This document shows, piece by piece, positions 54,832-64,000 of a stretch of 64,000 nt of DNA (position 1 is its first letter; each line of letters opens with the position of its first letter). A model generated the notes under the pieces. It did no database searches and had not been told where the DNA came from. It worked only from the letters and a program-made list of their open reading frames with translations. The DNA is taken from assembly GCA_029940475.1 (NCBI GenBank), contig JAPYUT010000008.1, forward strand, positions 1 to 64,000, read 5' to 3'. Source of the stretch: Verrucomicrobiales bacterium. Lineage in GTDB: Bacteria; Verrucomicrobiota; Verrucomicrobiia; Verrucomicrobiales; DEV007. The position numbers were made by a program, and so were the translations under genes.

Positions 54832-56643
54832 CTATTGCCAGCTGATGATTTGCTCGATGATTGCTGCGTTATTCCTGAATTCGACAGGAACAAGAAGCTC
54901 TTTGCTGCCGCCGGCATCTCGTATAATGGGCTTGCCGGAAGATTTAAGGCTGAGGATTAATGAGTCACCAATGGCAAAGGTTCCATTTTCACCAGGGTCA
55001 ATTGCGTCAGCAACGGCAGCCCGGAAATAGAGGTTATTGACCGGCTTGCCGGTAATTTTTATCGTGCGCACAAATGACGCGTCAGCCGATTCGGAACTGC
55101 CCTTGGGGAGCGGAGAGTCCTCGATCGCCAGGTCTCCGAAGGTATAACGGAAAGTCGGGATACGTGCTTCACCGCTTAGGCTGTAACCCTTGAAGAAATA
55201 GCCTCCCGCGACAGGCGGCAGTTGCTGATTGTCCTTGCGCAGGAAGGTCTGCGGCCATGCTGCATCCGTCTTTGCCAGAACACCAAAAGGTACTCCGGCA
55301 GCATTCTTGATGAGAGATTGGCCGGCCGGTGGCTGATACCCCTGGCCTCGGCCGTTCCAGTGCCGCTTGGCGTCAATGAAATCCTCCAGCCAAACCATGG
55401 CAATGCGCATATTGTTGGCATCATAGGCGAGGTTCAGCCCGCCGGGATAACCCACACCGATTGCCCTCGATCCAGCGCCCTGGATAAAGTTGCGGTAGAT
55501 GCGAGCCTCATCCTCGGCAACCAGCAGTTGACCGCTGGGTGAACTGCCGCCTGAGGGCCTGCCTGCTTTTGAGAGAGCCAGTTCTTTCTTGGATCCGGGA
55601 GGTTTCCATCCGACGTAAAGCTCCTCTTCGCCCGAGCCCTCAAAATACTGTAACTCGATGTCGTGGATTCCCGCCTCCAGTTTCACTTTCCCTGACTTGG
55701 CGCTCATGCCGTGGATGCCATCGTGATTGACGACCACCTTGCGATTGATAAACAGGCGGGAGCCATCGTCAGAGGCAATGGTGAAAGTGTGTATTCCCGC
55801 TTTGGCAACCTCGATCTTTGCGTTGAAGACGAGGCCAAAGGAATCTTTTTCCTTGGTGCAGGAAAGGTCAAATTTGCCGCTTGGCACGTGGTCGGTTCCG
55901 GAGGGCTTAAGCTTGTTCCAGTCAGGCAGTTCTTTCCATGAACCCTTGAACAGCGTGAAGGTAAGCTCGCTCAAGGGGTTGACTTCCCGGCTAACCATCA
56001 TGGTGCCGCGCATGACCTGCGCGTGCCCGGGCAGTGTACAGACATAAGGGTATTTACCGGTTTTTTTAGGTGCTGTGAAATAGAGGGTGGCCGTTGAATG
56101 AGGGTCGGCCATTTTGCTGGCAAAAAGCAGGTCGGGGTGCTTGGGAATCCAACTCTCGGCAAATCCTTCGGCACCAAGTTTCCAGGCTTCCTGGGCGACC
56201 TTGAAGTCGTTGCCTTTGCCCGGCTTGGTAATGACCAGGTTATGGTGCATGTCGTCCCCGTTGAGCAATACCAGCTTGATCTTCTTGCCCGGGTAGACGG
56301 AGAAGGTTGGCTTGTTGTATTTCATCTGCCCCTTGAGCGTGGTAATCTCGATGACCCGGTCAGGCTTACCGAAATCCTTTGGCGGGGAGTTCTTTTTCAG
56401 CCAGGCGGCAACGTGGTCACGGTCCTCCTGGCTTAGCTTAGCGAGTTCCACCTTGCCGAGAACGCCGTTTGGCAGGCGCAAAACAACGAAATCAGCCGTG
56501 GCGCTTGAGATGCCGGCTTTTACCTTGCGCCCGTCAGAGTGGGACCAGGTCCTTGCCCCCGGGTTCTCTATGGCATCCTGGGCAAAGGTGGCAGTAAGTG
56601 CGATCTGGGCAAGGAGGAGGGGAAGGAAAGTAAAAATACGCAT
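54832..56643 (-). CDS. Secreted SHD1 / cupredoxin / PA14 protein
   Basis: 603 residues. Signal peptide to about 21; an SHD1-like domain (RTWSHSDGRKVKA, VELAKLSQEDRDHVAAWLK) to about 85; an azurin/auracyanin-like cupredoxin (about 95-218) with type 1 copper ligands H134 (DDMHHN), C202, H207 and M211 (CTLPGHAQVM); a PA14 domain (about 225-355; FTIASDDGSRLFING-like); and a C-terminal region of about 240 residues not recognised. First gene of the leftward redox operon; a copper electron carrier fits the heme protein two genes on. Confidence 0.88.
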   Translation of the reverse strand: MRIFTFLPLLLAQIALTATFAQDAIENPGARTWSHSDGRKVKAGISSATADFVVLRLPNGVLGKVELAKLSQEDRDHVAAWLKKNSPPKDFGKPDRVIEITTLKGQMKYNKPTFSVYPGKKIKLVLLNGDDMHHNLVITKPGKGNDFKVAQEAWKLGAEGFAESWIPKHPDLLFASKMADPHSTATLYFTAPKKTGKYPYVCTLPGHAQVMRGTMMVSREVNPLSELTFTLFKGSWKELPDWNKLKPSGTDHVPSGKFDLSCTKEKDSFGLVFNAKIEVAKAGIHTFTIASDDGSRLFINRKVVVNHDGIHGMSAKSGKVKLEAGIHDIELQYFEGSGEEELYVGWKPPGSKKELALSKAGRPSGGSSPSGQLLVAEDEARIYRNFIQGAGSRAIGVGYPGGLNLAYDANNMRIAMVWLEDFIDAKRHWNGRGQGYQPPAGQSLIKNAAGVPFGVLAKTDAAWPQTFLRKDNQQLPPVAGGYFFKGYSLSGEARIPTFRYTFGDLAIEDSPLPKGSSESADASFVRTIKITGKPVNNLYFRAAVADAIDPGENGTFAIGDSLILSLKSSGKPIIRDAGGSKELLVPVEFRNNAAIIEQIISWQ

Positions 56644-57105
56644 GTTTGATTTTATGTAAATGAATGATAGGGGGCTGATCTCACCGGGTTCGAGCGGTTT
56701 TTTTCACGCTTCCTGCACAATTAATAAATTTAATATACACATCTGCTTCTGTTAGGAAGTCTGAATAGGAATCAAGAAGAATGGGGGTGAGGTGCAGGCT
56801 GAATGGCAATTGGGCAAAAAAAAATGCCAAGAATGTATTTTAATACCGGACGTAGCCCTTGAATTGTGGAGAGTCACTGTTGTTAAGGCGGTAATGAAAG
56901 ACAGGTATATCATTAATCATTTTTCCCCCTATCGGGAATAAGGGGATGGGAGCCGGTAGATTAAGGCTGATTACTGTTTTGTAGGTTGCAAGCGAGTTGC
57001 TCGCTGCGGGTGCTTGACGGGAGCTGGATTAGCCGTATTCTAACCGCCCCTGAAATCAGCTTTTCCGGCCGGTATATCAAGGGATCACCAGTTTTTCCTG
57101 AAGCT
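56644..57105. other. Intergenic region upstream of rpmH
   Basis: 462 bp between the divergent cupredoxin gene and rpmH. The first half is A+T-rich. No gene, no cluster of DnaA boxes and no dnaA neighbour were seen, so there is no support for an origin although rpmH-rnpA often lies near one. Confidence 0.5.
57014..57041 (+). promoter_or_regulatory. Candidate sigma70-type promoter of the rpmH-yidC operon
   Basis: TTGACG (57014-57019) and TATTCT (57036-57041) with a 16-bp spacer, 65 bp before the rpmH start. Recognised by eye only. Confidence 0.4.
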
Positions 57106-57279
57106 ATGAAACGCACTTATCAACCTTCCAAGCGCAGCCGTAAGCGCCAGCACGGATTTCGCGCTCGAATGAAGACGAAGAATGGGCGTGCGATTATCAA
57201 GCGACGTCGACAGAAGGGTCGTAAGCGATTGATCCCCAAGGGGGCAGAGCTTCATTACAAGCGTCATCGACAGAGCTAG
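57106..57279 (+). CDS. rpmH: 50S ribosomal protein L34
   Basis: 57 residues starting [20 protein letters not shown], the standard L34 signature, with a basic C-terminal extension ([18 protein letters not shown]) slightly longer than the roughly 45-residue E. coli protein. The frame is open further upstream but the family start is at 57106. First gene of rpmH-rnpA-yidD-yidC. Confidence 0.96.
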   Translation: MKRTYQPSKRSRKRQHGFRARMKTKNGRAIIKRRRQKGRKRLIPKGAELHYKRHRQS

Positions 57280-57334
57280 GATCTATTCCGTAGGGTTTGT
57301 TGCATTTTTGTTGAGTGACCGGAGATTACTTGCC

Positions 57335-57697
57335 ATGCGCCTCTCGCGGGTCATGCGAATGAAATCACGGGCGGAATTTTTCCGCGTGCGTGAAGAAGGT
57401 TTAAGCTTTGGCGGCAGTTATCTGGTGTTGGGTTATCTGCCTGAGCCTGATCTGCCGACAAGTTTTAAGTTTGGCATTATACTGACACGGAAAGTGGGCA
57501 ATGCGGTTGTCAGAAACCGGATCAGGCGTCGTGTCAGGGCCATTTTAGGGGAACTGGGGGAACTGGTAAGTTCTCCCGGCTACCTGGTGATGATTGCCCG
57601 GCATCGGGCACCGCTGGCCAGCTTTGAAGAATTGCGCAAGGATTTTAAAAAGCTCGCCCGGCAGGCGGGAATCCTTTCAGATATGAAATCTCCATGA
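57335..57697 (+). CDS. rnpA: Ribonuclease P protein component
   Basis: 120 residues from the ATG at 57335 ([18 protein letters not shown]). The RNA-binding signature [19 protein letters not shown] is clear. It assists the RNase P RNA in trimming tRNA 5' ends. Its last codons overlap the yidD start by 4 bp, indicating translational coupling. Confidence 0.95.
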   Translation: MRLSRVMRMKSRAEFFRVREEGLSFGGSYLVLGYLPEPDLPTSFKFGIILTRKVGNAVVRNRIRRRVRAILGELGELVSSPGYLVMIARHRAPLASFEELRKDFKKLARQAGILSDMKSP

Positions 57698-57975
57698 AAT
57701 TGCTCATTCGTTTGTTGATCCGGTTTTATCAGATTGTGATTTCTCCATTCATCCACTGGATAGGGGGGCCGGGTGGAGGTTGTCGTTATTCTCCGAGTTG
57801 CTCGGTTTATTTTCTTGAAGCTGTGGAAGAACATGGCACCATCCGCGGTTCAATTCTCGGTTTAAAGAGGATTGCCCGCTGTGCTCCTTGGGGAGGGCAT
57901 GGGCATGACCCTGTGCCTCCCGCGAAACGAGAACTTGCAGAAGCGGATATGCACGAGGAACCAAAGCATGGATAA
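57694..57975 (+). CDS. yidD: Membrane protein insertion efficiency factor YidD
   Basis: 93 residues with the family pattern [29 protein letters not shown] and [11 protein letters not shown]. The Cys residues are conserved. A short His/charged tail ends it. It aids YidC-dependent insertion and overlaps yidC by 8 bp. Confidence 0.96.
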   Translation: MKLLIRLLIRFYQIVISPFIHWIGGPGGGCRYSPSCSVYFLEAVEEHGTIRGSILGLKRIARCAPWGGHGHDPVPPAKRELAEADMHEEPKHG

Positions 57976-59797
57976 AACAGCCTGGATTGTCGTTATTTTC
58001 TGTAGCCTCGGGATTTTCTGGTGGTTTGGGGAGCAGAAGAAGATTGCCGAGCAGGCGAAGTATGCGCAGAGAGAAAGGGCGGCACAGAGTGCTGTGGGGG
58101 CAGGGCAGGTGGACAAGACTGGCCCGGATCAGGAGGTTGTCGAGGAGACACCCAAGACACCCAAGAAAGCCATTGAAGAGAGAACCCTGTCGAACACAAA
58201 GGCCGACTGGGTTTTCACTACAGGTGGCGGCGGCATTGAGCGGGTGCGCTTAAAAGAACATAATCTCAAGTATCGGGGAAAAGACAGTGAGTTACCTGAG
58301 GATGAAGAGCCCAGGGTGATGCTCAATGCCCACTCGACTCACCCTATTGGGGAATTGACGACCGGTGTTGGAGAGTTCGAGGACCTTGTCTATGCTGTTG
58401 TTTCAAGCGGGGACAGGCAAATCGTGTTGCAGGCGCAGAATGGTGAATTGCAGATCACCAAGACCTTTGAGTTGAGTGATCCTGAAGGTTCCGGCCGGGG
58501 ACATGTGGTGCACCTTGAGCTCAGGATGAAACATACGGGCGCTGCAAGGCCTTTTCAGATATCGGATTATTACCTTTATACGGGTTCGGTTGCTGCGCTC
58601 TTTCCCAAGGAATGGGAGAACCAAACCGGGTTTAGTTATTATTATGAGGGGGATGATGAGTTTCATGATGTGACCCATTTCGAGGATGAAGACCTTAAAT
58701 ACACGGAGGACTGTGGGGAGTTCATCTGGGGCGGCGTTGAGAACCAGTTTTACGCGATAAACATTTGTGCCGAGAAAGAGTATAGAGGGGGTATCTGGGG
58801 GACGCGAAGGCCGGTAAAACTTGCCGGCTACGAAGAAAATTCCGGTGAATACTATGCTGTGGAGGGAGCCATCCGACTTCCTGCCCTGGCACTTAACCCC
58901 GGGCAAGAAGAAGTATTCAATTATGAGATTTACACCGGCCCCAAGCACTATCGAACGCTCAAGGAACTGGACCGGGACCGGGTAGAGATGATCGGTTTTG
59001 GGCGCATGCCGATCTTTGGCTGGATGGCCAAGCCCTTCAGCAAGCCGCTTAGTTTACTGATGGATTATCTCTTCGGGATATTCGGCAACTATGGTTGGGC
59101 AATCATCTGCATCACGCTCATTATCCGTTTTGCGATCTGGCCGCTGCACATCAAGTCGCAGCGCACCATGAAGAGGATGTCACTTCTTCAGCCAAAGATG
59201 AAAGAGCTGAAGGAGAAATATAAGGACAACCCGCAGAAGATGAACCAGGAAACGATGGGATTGTATCGTGACTACGGCGTGAATCCGCTTGGGGGATGCC
59301 TGCCGATCCTGCTGCAAATGCCGATATTTTTGGGGTTTTTTGCCATGTTACGCTCAGCGGTGGAGTTGCGCCATCAGCCCTGGCTGAGCTGGGTTGAGGA
59401 CTTGTCGATGCCGGACACGGTGACTCAAATTGGCGGGTTTCCGCTAAACATCCTGCCGATCCTGATGGGCATTACCATGGTCCTGCAGATGCGGATGACG
59501 CCAAGCACGGGGGATAAGATGCAGCGTCGTATCTTCATGCTGATGCCGATTATTTTTCTTGTGTTTTGCTATGGGTTCGCCTCGGCACTGGCACTGTATT
59601 GGACTGCGCAGAACATCATCAGCATCGGCCAAACCTGGTTGTTGCGTAACCGCAAGGACGTGGAACTGGTGAAGCGCAAGCGCGTAGCCCGTCCGGTTCC
59701 GGGTAAGGGTCGCCCGAGTTTCAATGCGCCATCACAGAAGAAGTCACCAAAGCGCAAGCAGATACGCACTGGCGGCGGCAAGGGCAAAAGATCTTAA
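57968..59797 (+). CDS. yidC: Membrane protein insertase YidC
   Basis: 609 residues. The N-terminal helix ([15 protein letters not shown]) is followed by a large periplasmic domain (about 60-340) and the insertase core with [19 protein letters not shown], whose Arg lies in the hydrophilic groove, [36 protein letters not shown] and [13 protein letters not shown]. The basic C-terminus ([19 protein letters not shown]) is long enough to bind ribosomes. Start at 57968, overlapping yidD. Confidence 0.96.
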   Translation: MDKTAWIVVIFCSLGIFWWFGEQKKIAEQAKYAQRERAAQSAVGAGQVDKTGPDQEVVEETPKTPKKAIEERTLSNTKADWVFTTGGGGIERVRLKEHNLKYRGKDSELPEDEEPRVMLNAHSTHPIGELTTGVGEFEDLVYAVVSSGDRQIVLQAQNGELQITKTFELSDPEGSGRGHVVHLELRMKHTGAARPFQISDYYLYTGSVAALFPKEWENQTGFSYYYEGDDEFHDVTHFEDEDLKYTEDCGEFIWGGVENQFYAINICAEKEYRGGIWGTRRPVKLAGYEENSGEYYAVEGAIRLPALALNPGQEEVFNYEIYTGPKHYRTLKELDRDRVEMIGFGRMPIFGWMAKPFSKPLSLLMDYLFGIFGNYGWAIICITLIIRFAIWPLHIKSQRTMKRMSLLQPKMKELKEKYKDNPQKMNQETMGLYRDYGVNPLGGCLPILLQMPIFLGFFAMLRSAVELRHQPWLSWVEDLSMPDTVTQIGGFPLNILPILMGITMVLQMRMTPSTGDKMQRRIFMLMPIIFLVFCYGFASALALYWTAQNIISIGQTWLLRNRKDVELVKRKRVARPVPGKGRPSFNAPSQKKSPKRKQIRTGGGKGKRS

Positions 59798-59885
59798 CAG
59801 ATGCCTTTCCCGAGATCGATGGCAGGTGAAGACGATTTGCAGTGACCCTCCGGGGGAACAGTCGCAAGGGCCTTTAATTCAGCAA

Positions 59886-59911
59886 TGAATCCCCATGCTT
59901 TCAGGGATTCA
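59886..59911. other. Stem-loop between yidC and rpoZ
   Basis: TGAATCCC (59886-59893) pairs with GGGATTCA (59904-59911) around a 10-base loop, in a 239-bp gap. No T-run follows, so a terminator role is unproven. Confidence 0.35.
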
Positions 59912-60036
59912 GCCTTGACTCGGCGTTCATTTATGTTATGAGATTCGTTCCCTTGGCCAAAGGGATTCTTAACCCCGGGAGAAGTTGACATCCGATTAGG
60001 TTAAAACCTCTTGAACACCTCTGAGAAAAAATTGTT

Positions 60037-60246
60037 ATGAGAACCGAACTTATAGAGAAAGCATCGGAAGTTGTTGAGGACATCCCTCTGCTCATCAACA
60101 TGGTCTCCAAGCGAGTCCGTCAACTTAACAACGGTCGCAGCCCGTTAATCACCGTAATCGAGCGCCTTGGTGCTGCTGACATTGCCCTGACAGAAATCAT
60201 CGAAGGCAAAATTGTCATTGATGAGAGTGGCGATGAGGAATCATAG
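60037..60246 (+). CDS. rpoZ: RNA polymerase omega subunit
   Basis: 69 residues, small and acidic at the C-terminus. The core SPLITVIERLGAADIALTEI fits the omega fold (an A-x-x-E-I motif near the end), and NMVSKRVRQLNNGRSP matches the R-R-x-L pattern. Omega helps assemble the beta' subunit. Located 47 bp before smpB; sequence is divergent, so the assignment rests on pattern and size. Confidence 0.85.
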   Translation: MRTELIEKASEVVEDIPLLINMVSKRVRQLNNGRSPLITVIERLGAADIALTEIIEGKIVIDESGDEES

Positions 60247-60293
60247 GATTGCTTTCTATGCACTTGGCCGCGGCAGAGAAAGGCCACGGTATC

Positions 60294-60749
60294 ATGTCGC
60301 AGGATATCGCTAACAACCGCAAGGCCCTTCATGATTTTCAGATCCTCGAGAAGTTCGAGGCGGGTATCGAGTTTAAGGGAACGGAAGTAAAATCAATCCG
60401 CGCCGGTCATATACACCTGCGTGATTCGTTTGGTATTGTGCAGAATGGCCAGTTGTTCATGGCAGGGTGCGACATCAAGCCCTACCAGGCAGCAAGCCAT
60501 GAGCAGCATGAGCCCAGGCGCCTGCGTCGTTTGTTGATGCATCGACGCGAGATCGACAAGATCCAGAGCAAGCTCAACGAGAAGGGTCTGTCACTTCCTG
60601 TGTTGCGGATATACTGGAAGAATCGCAGGATTAAACTGGAATTAGGACTGGGTCGCGGCAAGGCGCAACACGACAAGCGTGAGACACTCAGGAAGAAGGT
60701 GCAGGATCGTGAGGCACAAAGGGCGATGGCGCGCTTCAATCGTAATTAG
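60294..60749 (+). CDS. smpB: SsrA-binding protein
   Basis: 151 residues from the ATG at 60294 (MSQDIANNRKALHDF). SmpB signatures: FEAGIEFKGTEVKSIRAGHI, RRLLMHRREIDKI, and the basic tail GKAQHDKRETLRKKVQDREA. It carries tmRNA to stalled ribosomes. No tmRNA gene was recognised nearby. Confidence 0.97.
   Translation: MSQDIANNRKALHDFQILEKFEAGIEFKGTEVKSIRAGHIHLRDSFGIVQNGQLFMAGCDIKPYQAASHEQHEPRRLRRLLMHRREIDKIQSKLNEKGLSLPVLRIYWKNRRIKLELGLGRGKAQHDKRETLRKKVQDREAQRAMARFNRN
60432..60450 (+). repeat. 19-bp exact repeat, copy 1 (inside smpB)
   Basis: GGTATTGTGCAGAATGGCC, coding for GIVQNG in smpB. An identical 19-mer lies at 62412-62430. Confidence 0.9.
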
Positions 60750-60820
60750 CCTGAAAGGTGCGTGGTCAGGCGCCCGGTTCGCGGCGAGGCATCATTTACA
60801 ACATGTGCCATTGCTTGCGC

Positions 60821-62359
60821 TTATAGTTCGTGCCAGTGATGGCCGCGTTCGGCGAGGAGCCGGTCAGCTTCAGGTGGACCCCAGGATCCCGCCGGGTATT
60901 CAGCTATGGCCGGCGGGTGATCGGTGCCGTGCCATGCGGATTCAATGGCATCGATAAACAACCAGGCATTTTCAACCTCGTCGCGGCGGGCAAAGAGAGT
61001 GGCATCACCGGCCATGGCATCAAGCAACAGGCGCTCGTAGGCCTCCGGCGATCCCTTACCGAAAGAGGAAAGGTAGTGAAAGTCCATTTTCACCGGCTCA
61101 ATCTGCAGGTTGTTGCCGGGCAACTTGGAGAGCATGCGCACGGACATTCCTTCATCGGGCTGGATTCGCATGGTGAGCACGTTGCTTCCGTCGATGCTTG
61201 GTAACTTCTGGAACAATACATTTGGCGGACTCTTGAGGTGAAGGGATATTTCCGTGGCCTTCTTTGGCAGGCGCTTGCCCATGCGAATATAGAATGGCGT
61301 TCCCTCCCATCGCCAATTGTCGATAAACACCCGCATAGCCACGTAGGATTCGGTTTTACTGCCGTTGGCAACCCGTTCCTCCTGGCGATACCCGGGGACG
61401 GCCTCACCGTTTATTTCCCCGCAGGTGTATTGGGCGCGAATGACATTTTTTGCCACATCAGCCGGGTTCATCCTTCGAAGGGACCTGAGCACCTTGACTT
61501 TTTCGTCACGAACACTGTCGGCAGAGAGATCAGTGGGTGGTTCCATTGCTATCAGGCTGAGCAACTGCAGCAGATGATTCTGGACCATGTCCCTTGTGGC
61601 GCCGGCTTTATCATAATAGGCACCGCGTCCACCTTCCATGCCGAGGTTTTCGGAACAGGTAATCTGGACCTGTTCAATGAATCGACTGCGCCAAAGGGGT
61701 TCGAAAATAGCATTGGCAAAGCGGAGGATCATGATGTTCTGCGCAGTCTCTTTTCCGAGATAGTGATCAATCCGGTATGTATCGTCTTCACTGAATGTAT
61801 TCCTGAGAACGTGGTTTAGCTGCTGTGCAGTAGCGAGGTCACTGCCCAGTGGTTTTTCGATGATAACCCGTGACCATCCTCCGCTTTTTGATTGATTGAG
61901 ACCGGCAGTCTTGAGGTTTTCCAATACTACCGGAAAAAACTCAGGGGCAGTGGACAGGTAGAAGAGCCTGTTGTGCTGGGTGGTTCCATCAGCGTCAACC
62001 ATGTCCAGATGCCTGGACAGGGAGTGATAGGCTTCAATTTCATTAAAGTTGCCACGATGGTAGGAAATATTGGAGGAGAAATTGTCCCAGGTTGTCCGGT
62101 TATGACCACCCCGTGAATGTCTCTGGTTGGATTCTGCCAGTTCGTTGCGCCAGGATCCGTCGGTTTTTTCACGACGTGCGAAACCGGTGACTTTCAGCCC
62201 GGGCGGCAGGTCATTTTCTACCGCGAGATTATAGAGAGCGGGAATTAGCTTGCGGTGGGTCAGGTCGCCGGTGGCTCCAAAGATCACCAGTGAACAGGGT
62301 TTGGCTATCTGGCGGGAGAGGCGGTCTTCCCTGAGGGGGTTGTCGGAGGAAATCGACAT
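60821..62359 (-). CDS. zwf: Glucose-6-phosphate 1-dehydrogenase
   Basis: 512 residues. Rossmann motif FGATGDLTHRKL, the RIDHYLGKE substrate-binding motif with its catalytic His, and the EKPLG motif are all present. It makes 6-phosphogluconolactone and NADPH, feeding the pentose phosphate pathway that also uses the RpiB part of the neighbouring fusion. Leftward, 121 bp downstream of the fusion gene. Confidence 0.97.
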   Translation of the reverse strand: MSISSDNPLREDRLSRQIAKPCSLVIFGATGDLTHRKLIPALYNLAVENDLPPGLKVTGFARREKTDGSWRNELAESNQRHSRGGHNRTTWDNFSSNISYHRGNFNEIEAYHSLSRHLDMVDADGTTQHNRLFYLSTAPEFFPVVLENLKTAGLNQSKSGGWSRVIIEKPLGSDLATAQQLNHVLRNTFSEDDTYRIDHYLGKETAQNIMILRFANAIFEPLWRSRFIEQVQITCSENLGMEGGRGAYYDKAGATRDMVQNHLLQLLSLIAMEPPTDLSADSVRDEKVKVLRSLRRMNPADVAKNVIRAQYTCGEINGEAVPGYRQEERVANGSKTESYVAMRVFIDNWRWEGTPFYIRMGKRLPKKATEISLHLKSPPNVLFQKLPSIDGSNVLTMRIQPDEGMSVRMLSKLPGNNLQIEPVKMDFHYLSSFGKGSPEAYERLLLDAMAGDATLFARRDEVENAWLFIDAIESAWHGTDHPPAIAEYPAGSWGPPEADRLLAERGHHWHEL

Positions 62360-62480
62360 GATTACCTAGATCATGCAGCTTGTCGTGGTGTTCGGCCAAC
62401 TCTGAATTTGCGGTATTGTGCAGAATGGCCGGGTTCTGGCCCGGACCGGAGAGCTTGCTGTGCCGGAATCTTAAGGAAGC
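62360..62480. other. Gap between the RpiB-GlyA fusion and zwf, with a 19-bp repeat (copy 2)
   Basis: 121 bp between the fusion's stop and the zwf start. It contains GGTATTGTGCAGAATGGCC at 62412-62430, identical to a stretch inside smpB. In one frame it again reads GIVQNG, then RVL, but no intact gene surrounds it. Confidence 0.6.
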
Positions 62481-64000
62481 TCAAGGCAAGGGGAAATGTT
62501 TATTGAGTTTCATTACCCGGTCGCGGATTGACTCAAGGATGGCGGGGTTTTCCCGATTCTCGAGTGCCTCGTGCAGAAAGTTGCCGATTTGCAGCATTTC
62601 CGCACTTGCCATGCCCCGGGTAGTGACCGCGGGGGTACCGAGACGGATACCTCCCCCCTTGAAGGGACTCTCGGTATCAAAGGGGATGGAATTCTTGTTC
62701 ACGGTGATGCCTGCTTCATCGAGCGTGGCTTGGGCAATTTTCCCGTTAATTCCGCCGGGGCGAACATCAACCAGCATCAGATGATTGTCGGTGCCTCCTG
62801 AAACCAGGCGGTAACCGTGATCACCAAGGCATCCTGCAAGCGTGGCGGCGTTGGCAACCACCTGCTTTTGGTAGTCTATAAATCCCGGTTTCATGGCTTC
62901 ACCGAAGCAGGCGGCCTTGGCAGCGATAACGTGCATGAGCGGTCCTCCCTGAATTCCGGGAAAAACCATTGCGTCGATCTTTTTTGCCCACTCTTCGCCG
63001 CACAGGATAAGCCCGCCACGCGGTCCCCGCAGGGATTTGTGCGTGGTGGTGGTAATAAAGTCCGCATGACCGATAGGCGAAGGATGAACCCCGCCGGCAA
63101 CCAGGCCGGCAATGTGTGCCATGTCGACGAAAAGCAGCGCGTTGACCGATTTGGCGATGGCACTCATGCGCTCGAAATCAATGATCCTGGGATAGGCTGA
63201 GGCACCGGCAGTGATCATTTTAGGTTTCACTTCCTCCGCTTGTTGCTGTAGCTGGTCGTAATCGATATGCTCGGTTTCCTTATGCACTCCGTATGCGGCT
63301 ACTTTGTAGAACTTGCCCGAGAAATTTGCCGGATGACCATGGGTAAGATGTCCGCCGTGAGAGAGGTTCATGGCCAGTATGGTGTCGCCATATTCAAGTG
63401 CCGAGAAATAAACAGCAGCGTTTGCCTGTGATCCCGAATGTGGTTGTACGTTGGCGTGCTGCGCCCCGAAGATCTCCTTGGCGCGTTCAATGGCAAGCGA
63501 CTCGGCGGCATCCACGTTTTCGCATCCTCCATACCAACGTCGTCCCGGGTAGCCTTCAGCGTATTTGTTGGTCAGGTGACTGCCCTGCGCTTCACGGACA
63601 GCGCTGCTGGCAAAATTTTCACTGGCGATGAGCTCAATATTATTTTGTTGTCGCTGGGCTTCACTGTGGATTGCGGCGGCGAGTTCCGGATCCTGGGAGA
63701 CAATAGCGCCCGTGCCGGAATTAATCTTTTCCACCCGGCGCTCGTGTCTGCCTCCGGGTTCAAACTCGGCGGCAAGGAACGCCTCAACAATTGAGGAGGC
63801 TTTTTCCTCGTCGAGTCGATGGGCGCCCAGGCAAATAATATTCGCGCCGTTGTGAATGCGGGTGAGGTCGGCATATTCAGGGGAATCAACAACTGCTGCC
63901 CGGATCCCGGGATGACGGTTGGCGGCCATGCTCATGCCGATCCCGGTGTGACAGACCAGGATTCCCAGGTTCGCATTGCCGGTGGAGACTGCCCGGCTTA
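62481..64000 (-). CDS. rpiB-glyA: Fused ribose-5-phosphate isomerase B / serine hydroxymethyltransferase (5' end outside window)
   Basis: The frame is open from the right edge to 62481, about 506 codons visible. The first 80 or so residues are the C-terminal half of Rpi[21 protein letters not shown] (catalytic Cys kept), then [12 protein letters not shown] and [11 protein letters not shown]. After a short linker, SHMT begins ([20 protein letters not shown]), with [14 protein letters not shown], the PLP-lysine motif [14 protein letters not shown], and the usual C-terminus. SHMT interconverts serine and glycine with folate; RpiB interconverts ribose- and ribulose-5-phosphate. No stop codon separates them, so a bifunctional protein is expected. 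Confidence 0.93.
   Translation of the reverse strand, partial: SRAVSTGNANLGILVCHTGIGMSMAANRHPGIRAAVVDSPEYADLTRIHNGANIICLGAHRLDEEKASSIVEAFLAAEFEPGGRHERRVEKINSGTGAIVSQDPELAAAIHSEAQRQQNNIELIASENFASSAVREAQGSHLTNKYAEGYPGRRWYGGCENVDAAESLAIERAKEIFGAQHANVQPHSGSQANAAVYFSALEYGDTILAMNLSHGGHLTHGHPANFSGKFYKVAAYGVHKETEHIDYDQLQQQAEEVKPKMITAGASAYPRIIDFERMSAIAKSVNALLFVDMAHIAGLVAGGVHPSPIGHADFITTTTHKSLRGPRGGLILCGEEWAKKIDAMVFPGIQGGPLMHVIAAKAACFGEAMKPGFIDYQKQVVANAATLAGCLGDHGYRLVSGGTDNHLMLVDVRPGGINGKIAQATLDEAGITVNKNSIPFDTESPFKGGGIRLGTPAVTTRGMASAEMLQIGNFLHEALENRENPAILESIRDRVMKLNKHFPLP

Noticed and set aside
56644-57105. Replication origin next to rpmH
   Set aside because: No dnaA, no dnaN and no cluster of DnaA boxes in the gap.
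60750-60820. tmRNA gene near smpB
   Set aside because: The 71-bp gap is far too short and no tRNA-like ends or tag frame were seen.

Overview
The window looks like a chromosomal segment of a Verrucomicrobiota bacterium, most likely an Opitutae-type lineage; this is inferred from gene content, not from an rRNA. The indications are PEP-CTERM proteins, a secreted formylglycine-type sulfatase, several SHD1/PA14/LamG/DUF6797-like secreted proteins, a RpiB-GlyA fusion, a chlamydia-like ribonucleotide reductase, and an rpmH-rnpA-yidD-yidC block followed by rpoZ and smpB. Coding density is high. I recognised no rRNA, tRNA, CRISPR array, IS element or prophage.

Layout. 1-3622: two secreted proteins, the first running off the left edge. 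3623-8823: an nrdB-nrdA operon behind a tandem NrdR operator. 9024-13278: a divergent pair of units, an ArsR-type regulator fused to a methyltransferase plus ribE leftward, and metK-ahcY rightward. 13333-14613: a Tat-exported oxidoreductase. 14748-19368: a leftward four-gene operon with MurU- and AmgK-like cell-wall sugar salvage enzymes, a degenerate GlgE-like protein and a CHASE2 membrane sensor. 19447-22185: two TPR proteins and a serine hydrolase. 22174-24093: a POT peptide transporter. 24220-27224: an exported phosphatase/nuclease-fold protein and a sulfatase. 27658-29592: two paralogous PEP-CTERM proteins, each closed by a strong terminator, then a decayed gene (29951-30320). 30367-35539: a class A penicillin-binding protein followed by two zinc-ribbon membrane paralogs. 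35594-38037: a MidA/NDUFAF7-type methyltransferase and a PQQ-type propeller, tail to tail. 38327-44617: a very large PAS sensor with a degenerate kinase core, and an intact hybrid kinase. 44818-48060: a three-gene ExbB/ExbD-like motor cluster. 48102-49652: a hydrolase, a thioesterase and a small lipoprotein. 49695-56643: a leftward three-gene secreted redox operon (cupredoxin, propeller, cytochrome c). 57106-60749: rpmH, rnpA, yidD, yidC, rpoZ, smpB. 60821-64000: zwf and the RpiB-GlyA fusion, both leftward.

Themes. Nucleotide and one-carbon metabolism (Nrd, MetK, AhcY, GlyA, Zwf, RibE) is interleaved with envelope functions (PBP, MurU/AmgK, YidC, motor cluster). The most notable features are proteins that keep their fold but have lost signature catalytic residues: an R2 subunit with Leu at the radical-Tyr position, a PBP with Thr for the catalytic Ser, a GlgE-like protein without its Asp/Glu pair, and a histidine-kinase-like protein without its phosphoacceptor His. 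The best candidates for undescribed systems are the tripartite motor cluster with two non-identical ExbD-like subunits (44818-48060), the MurU-AmgK-pseudoGlgE-CHASE2 operon (14748-19368) and the copper/heme secreted operon (49695-56643).
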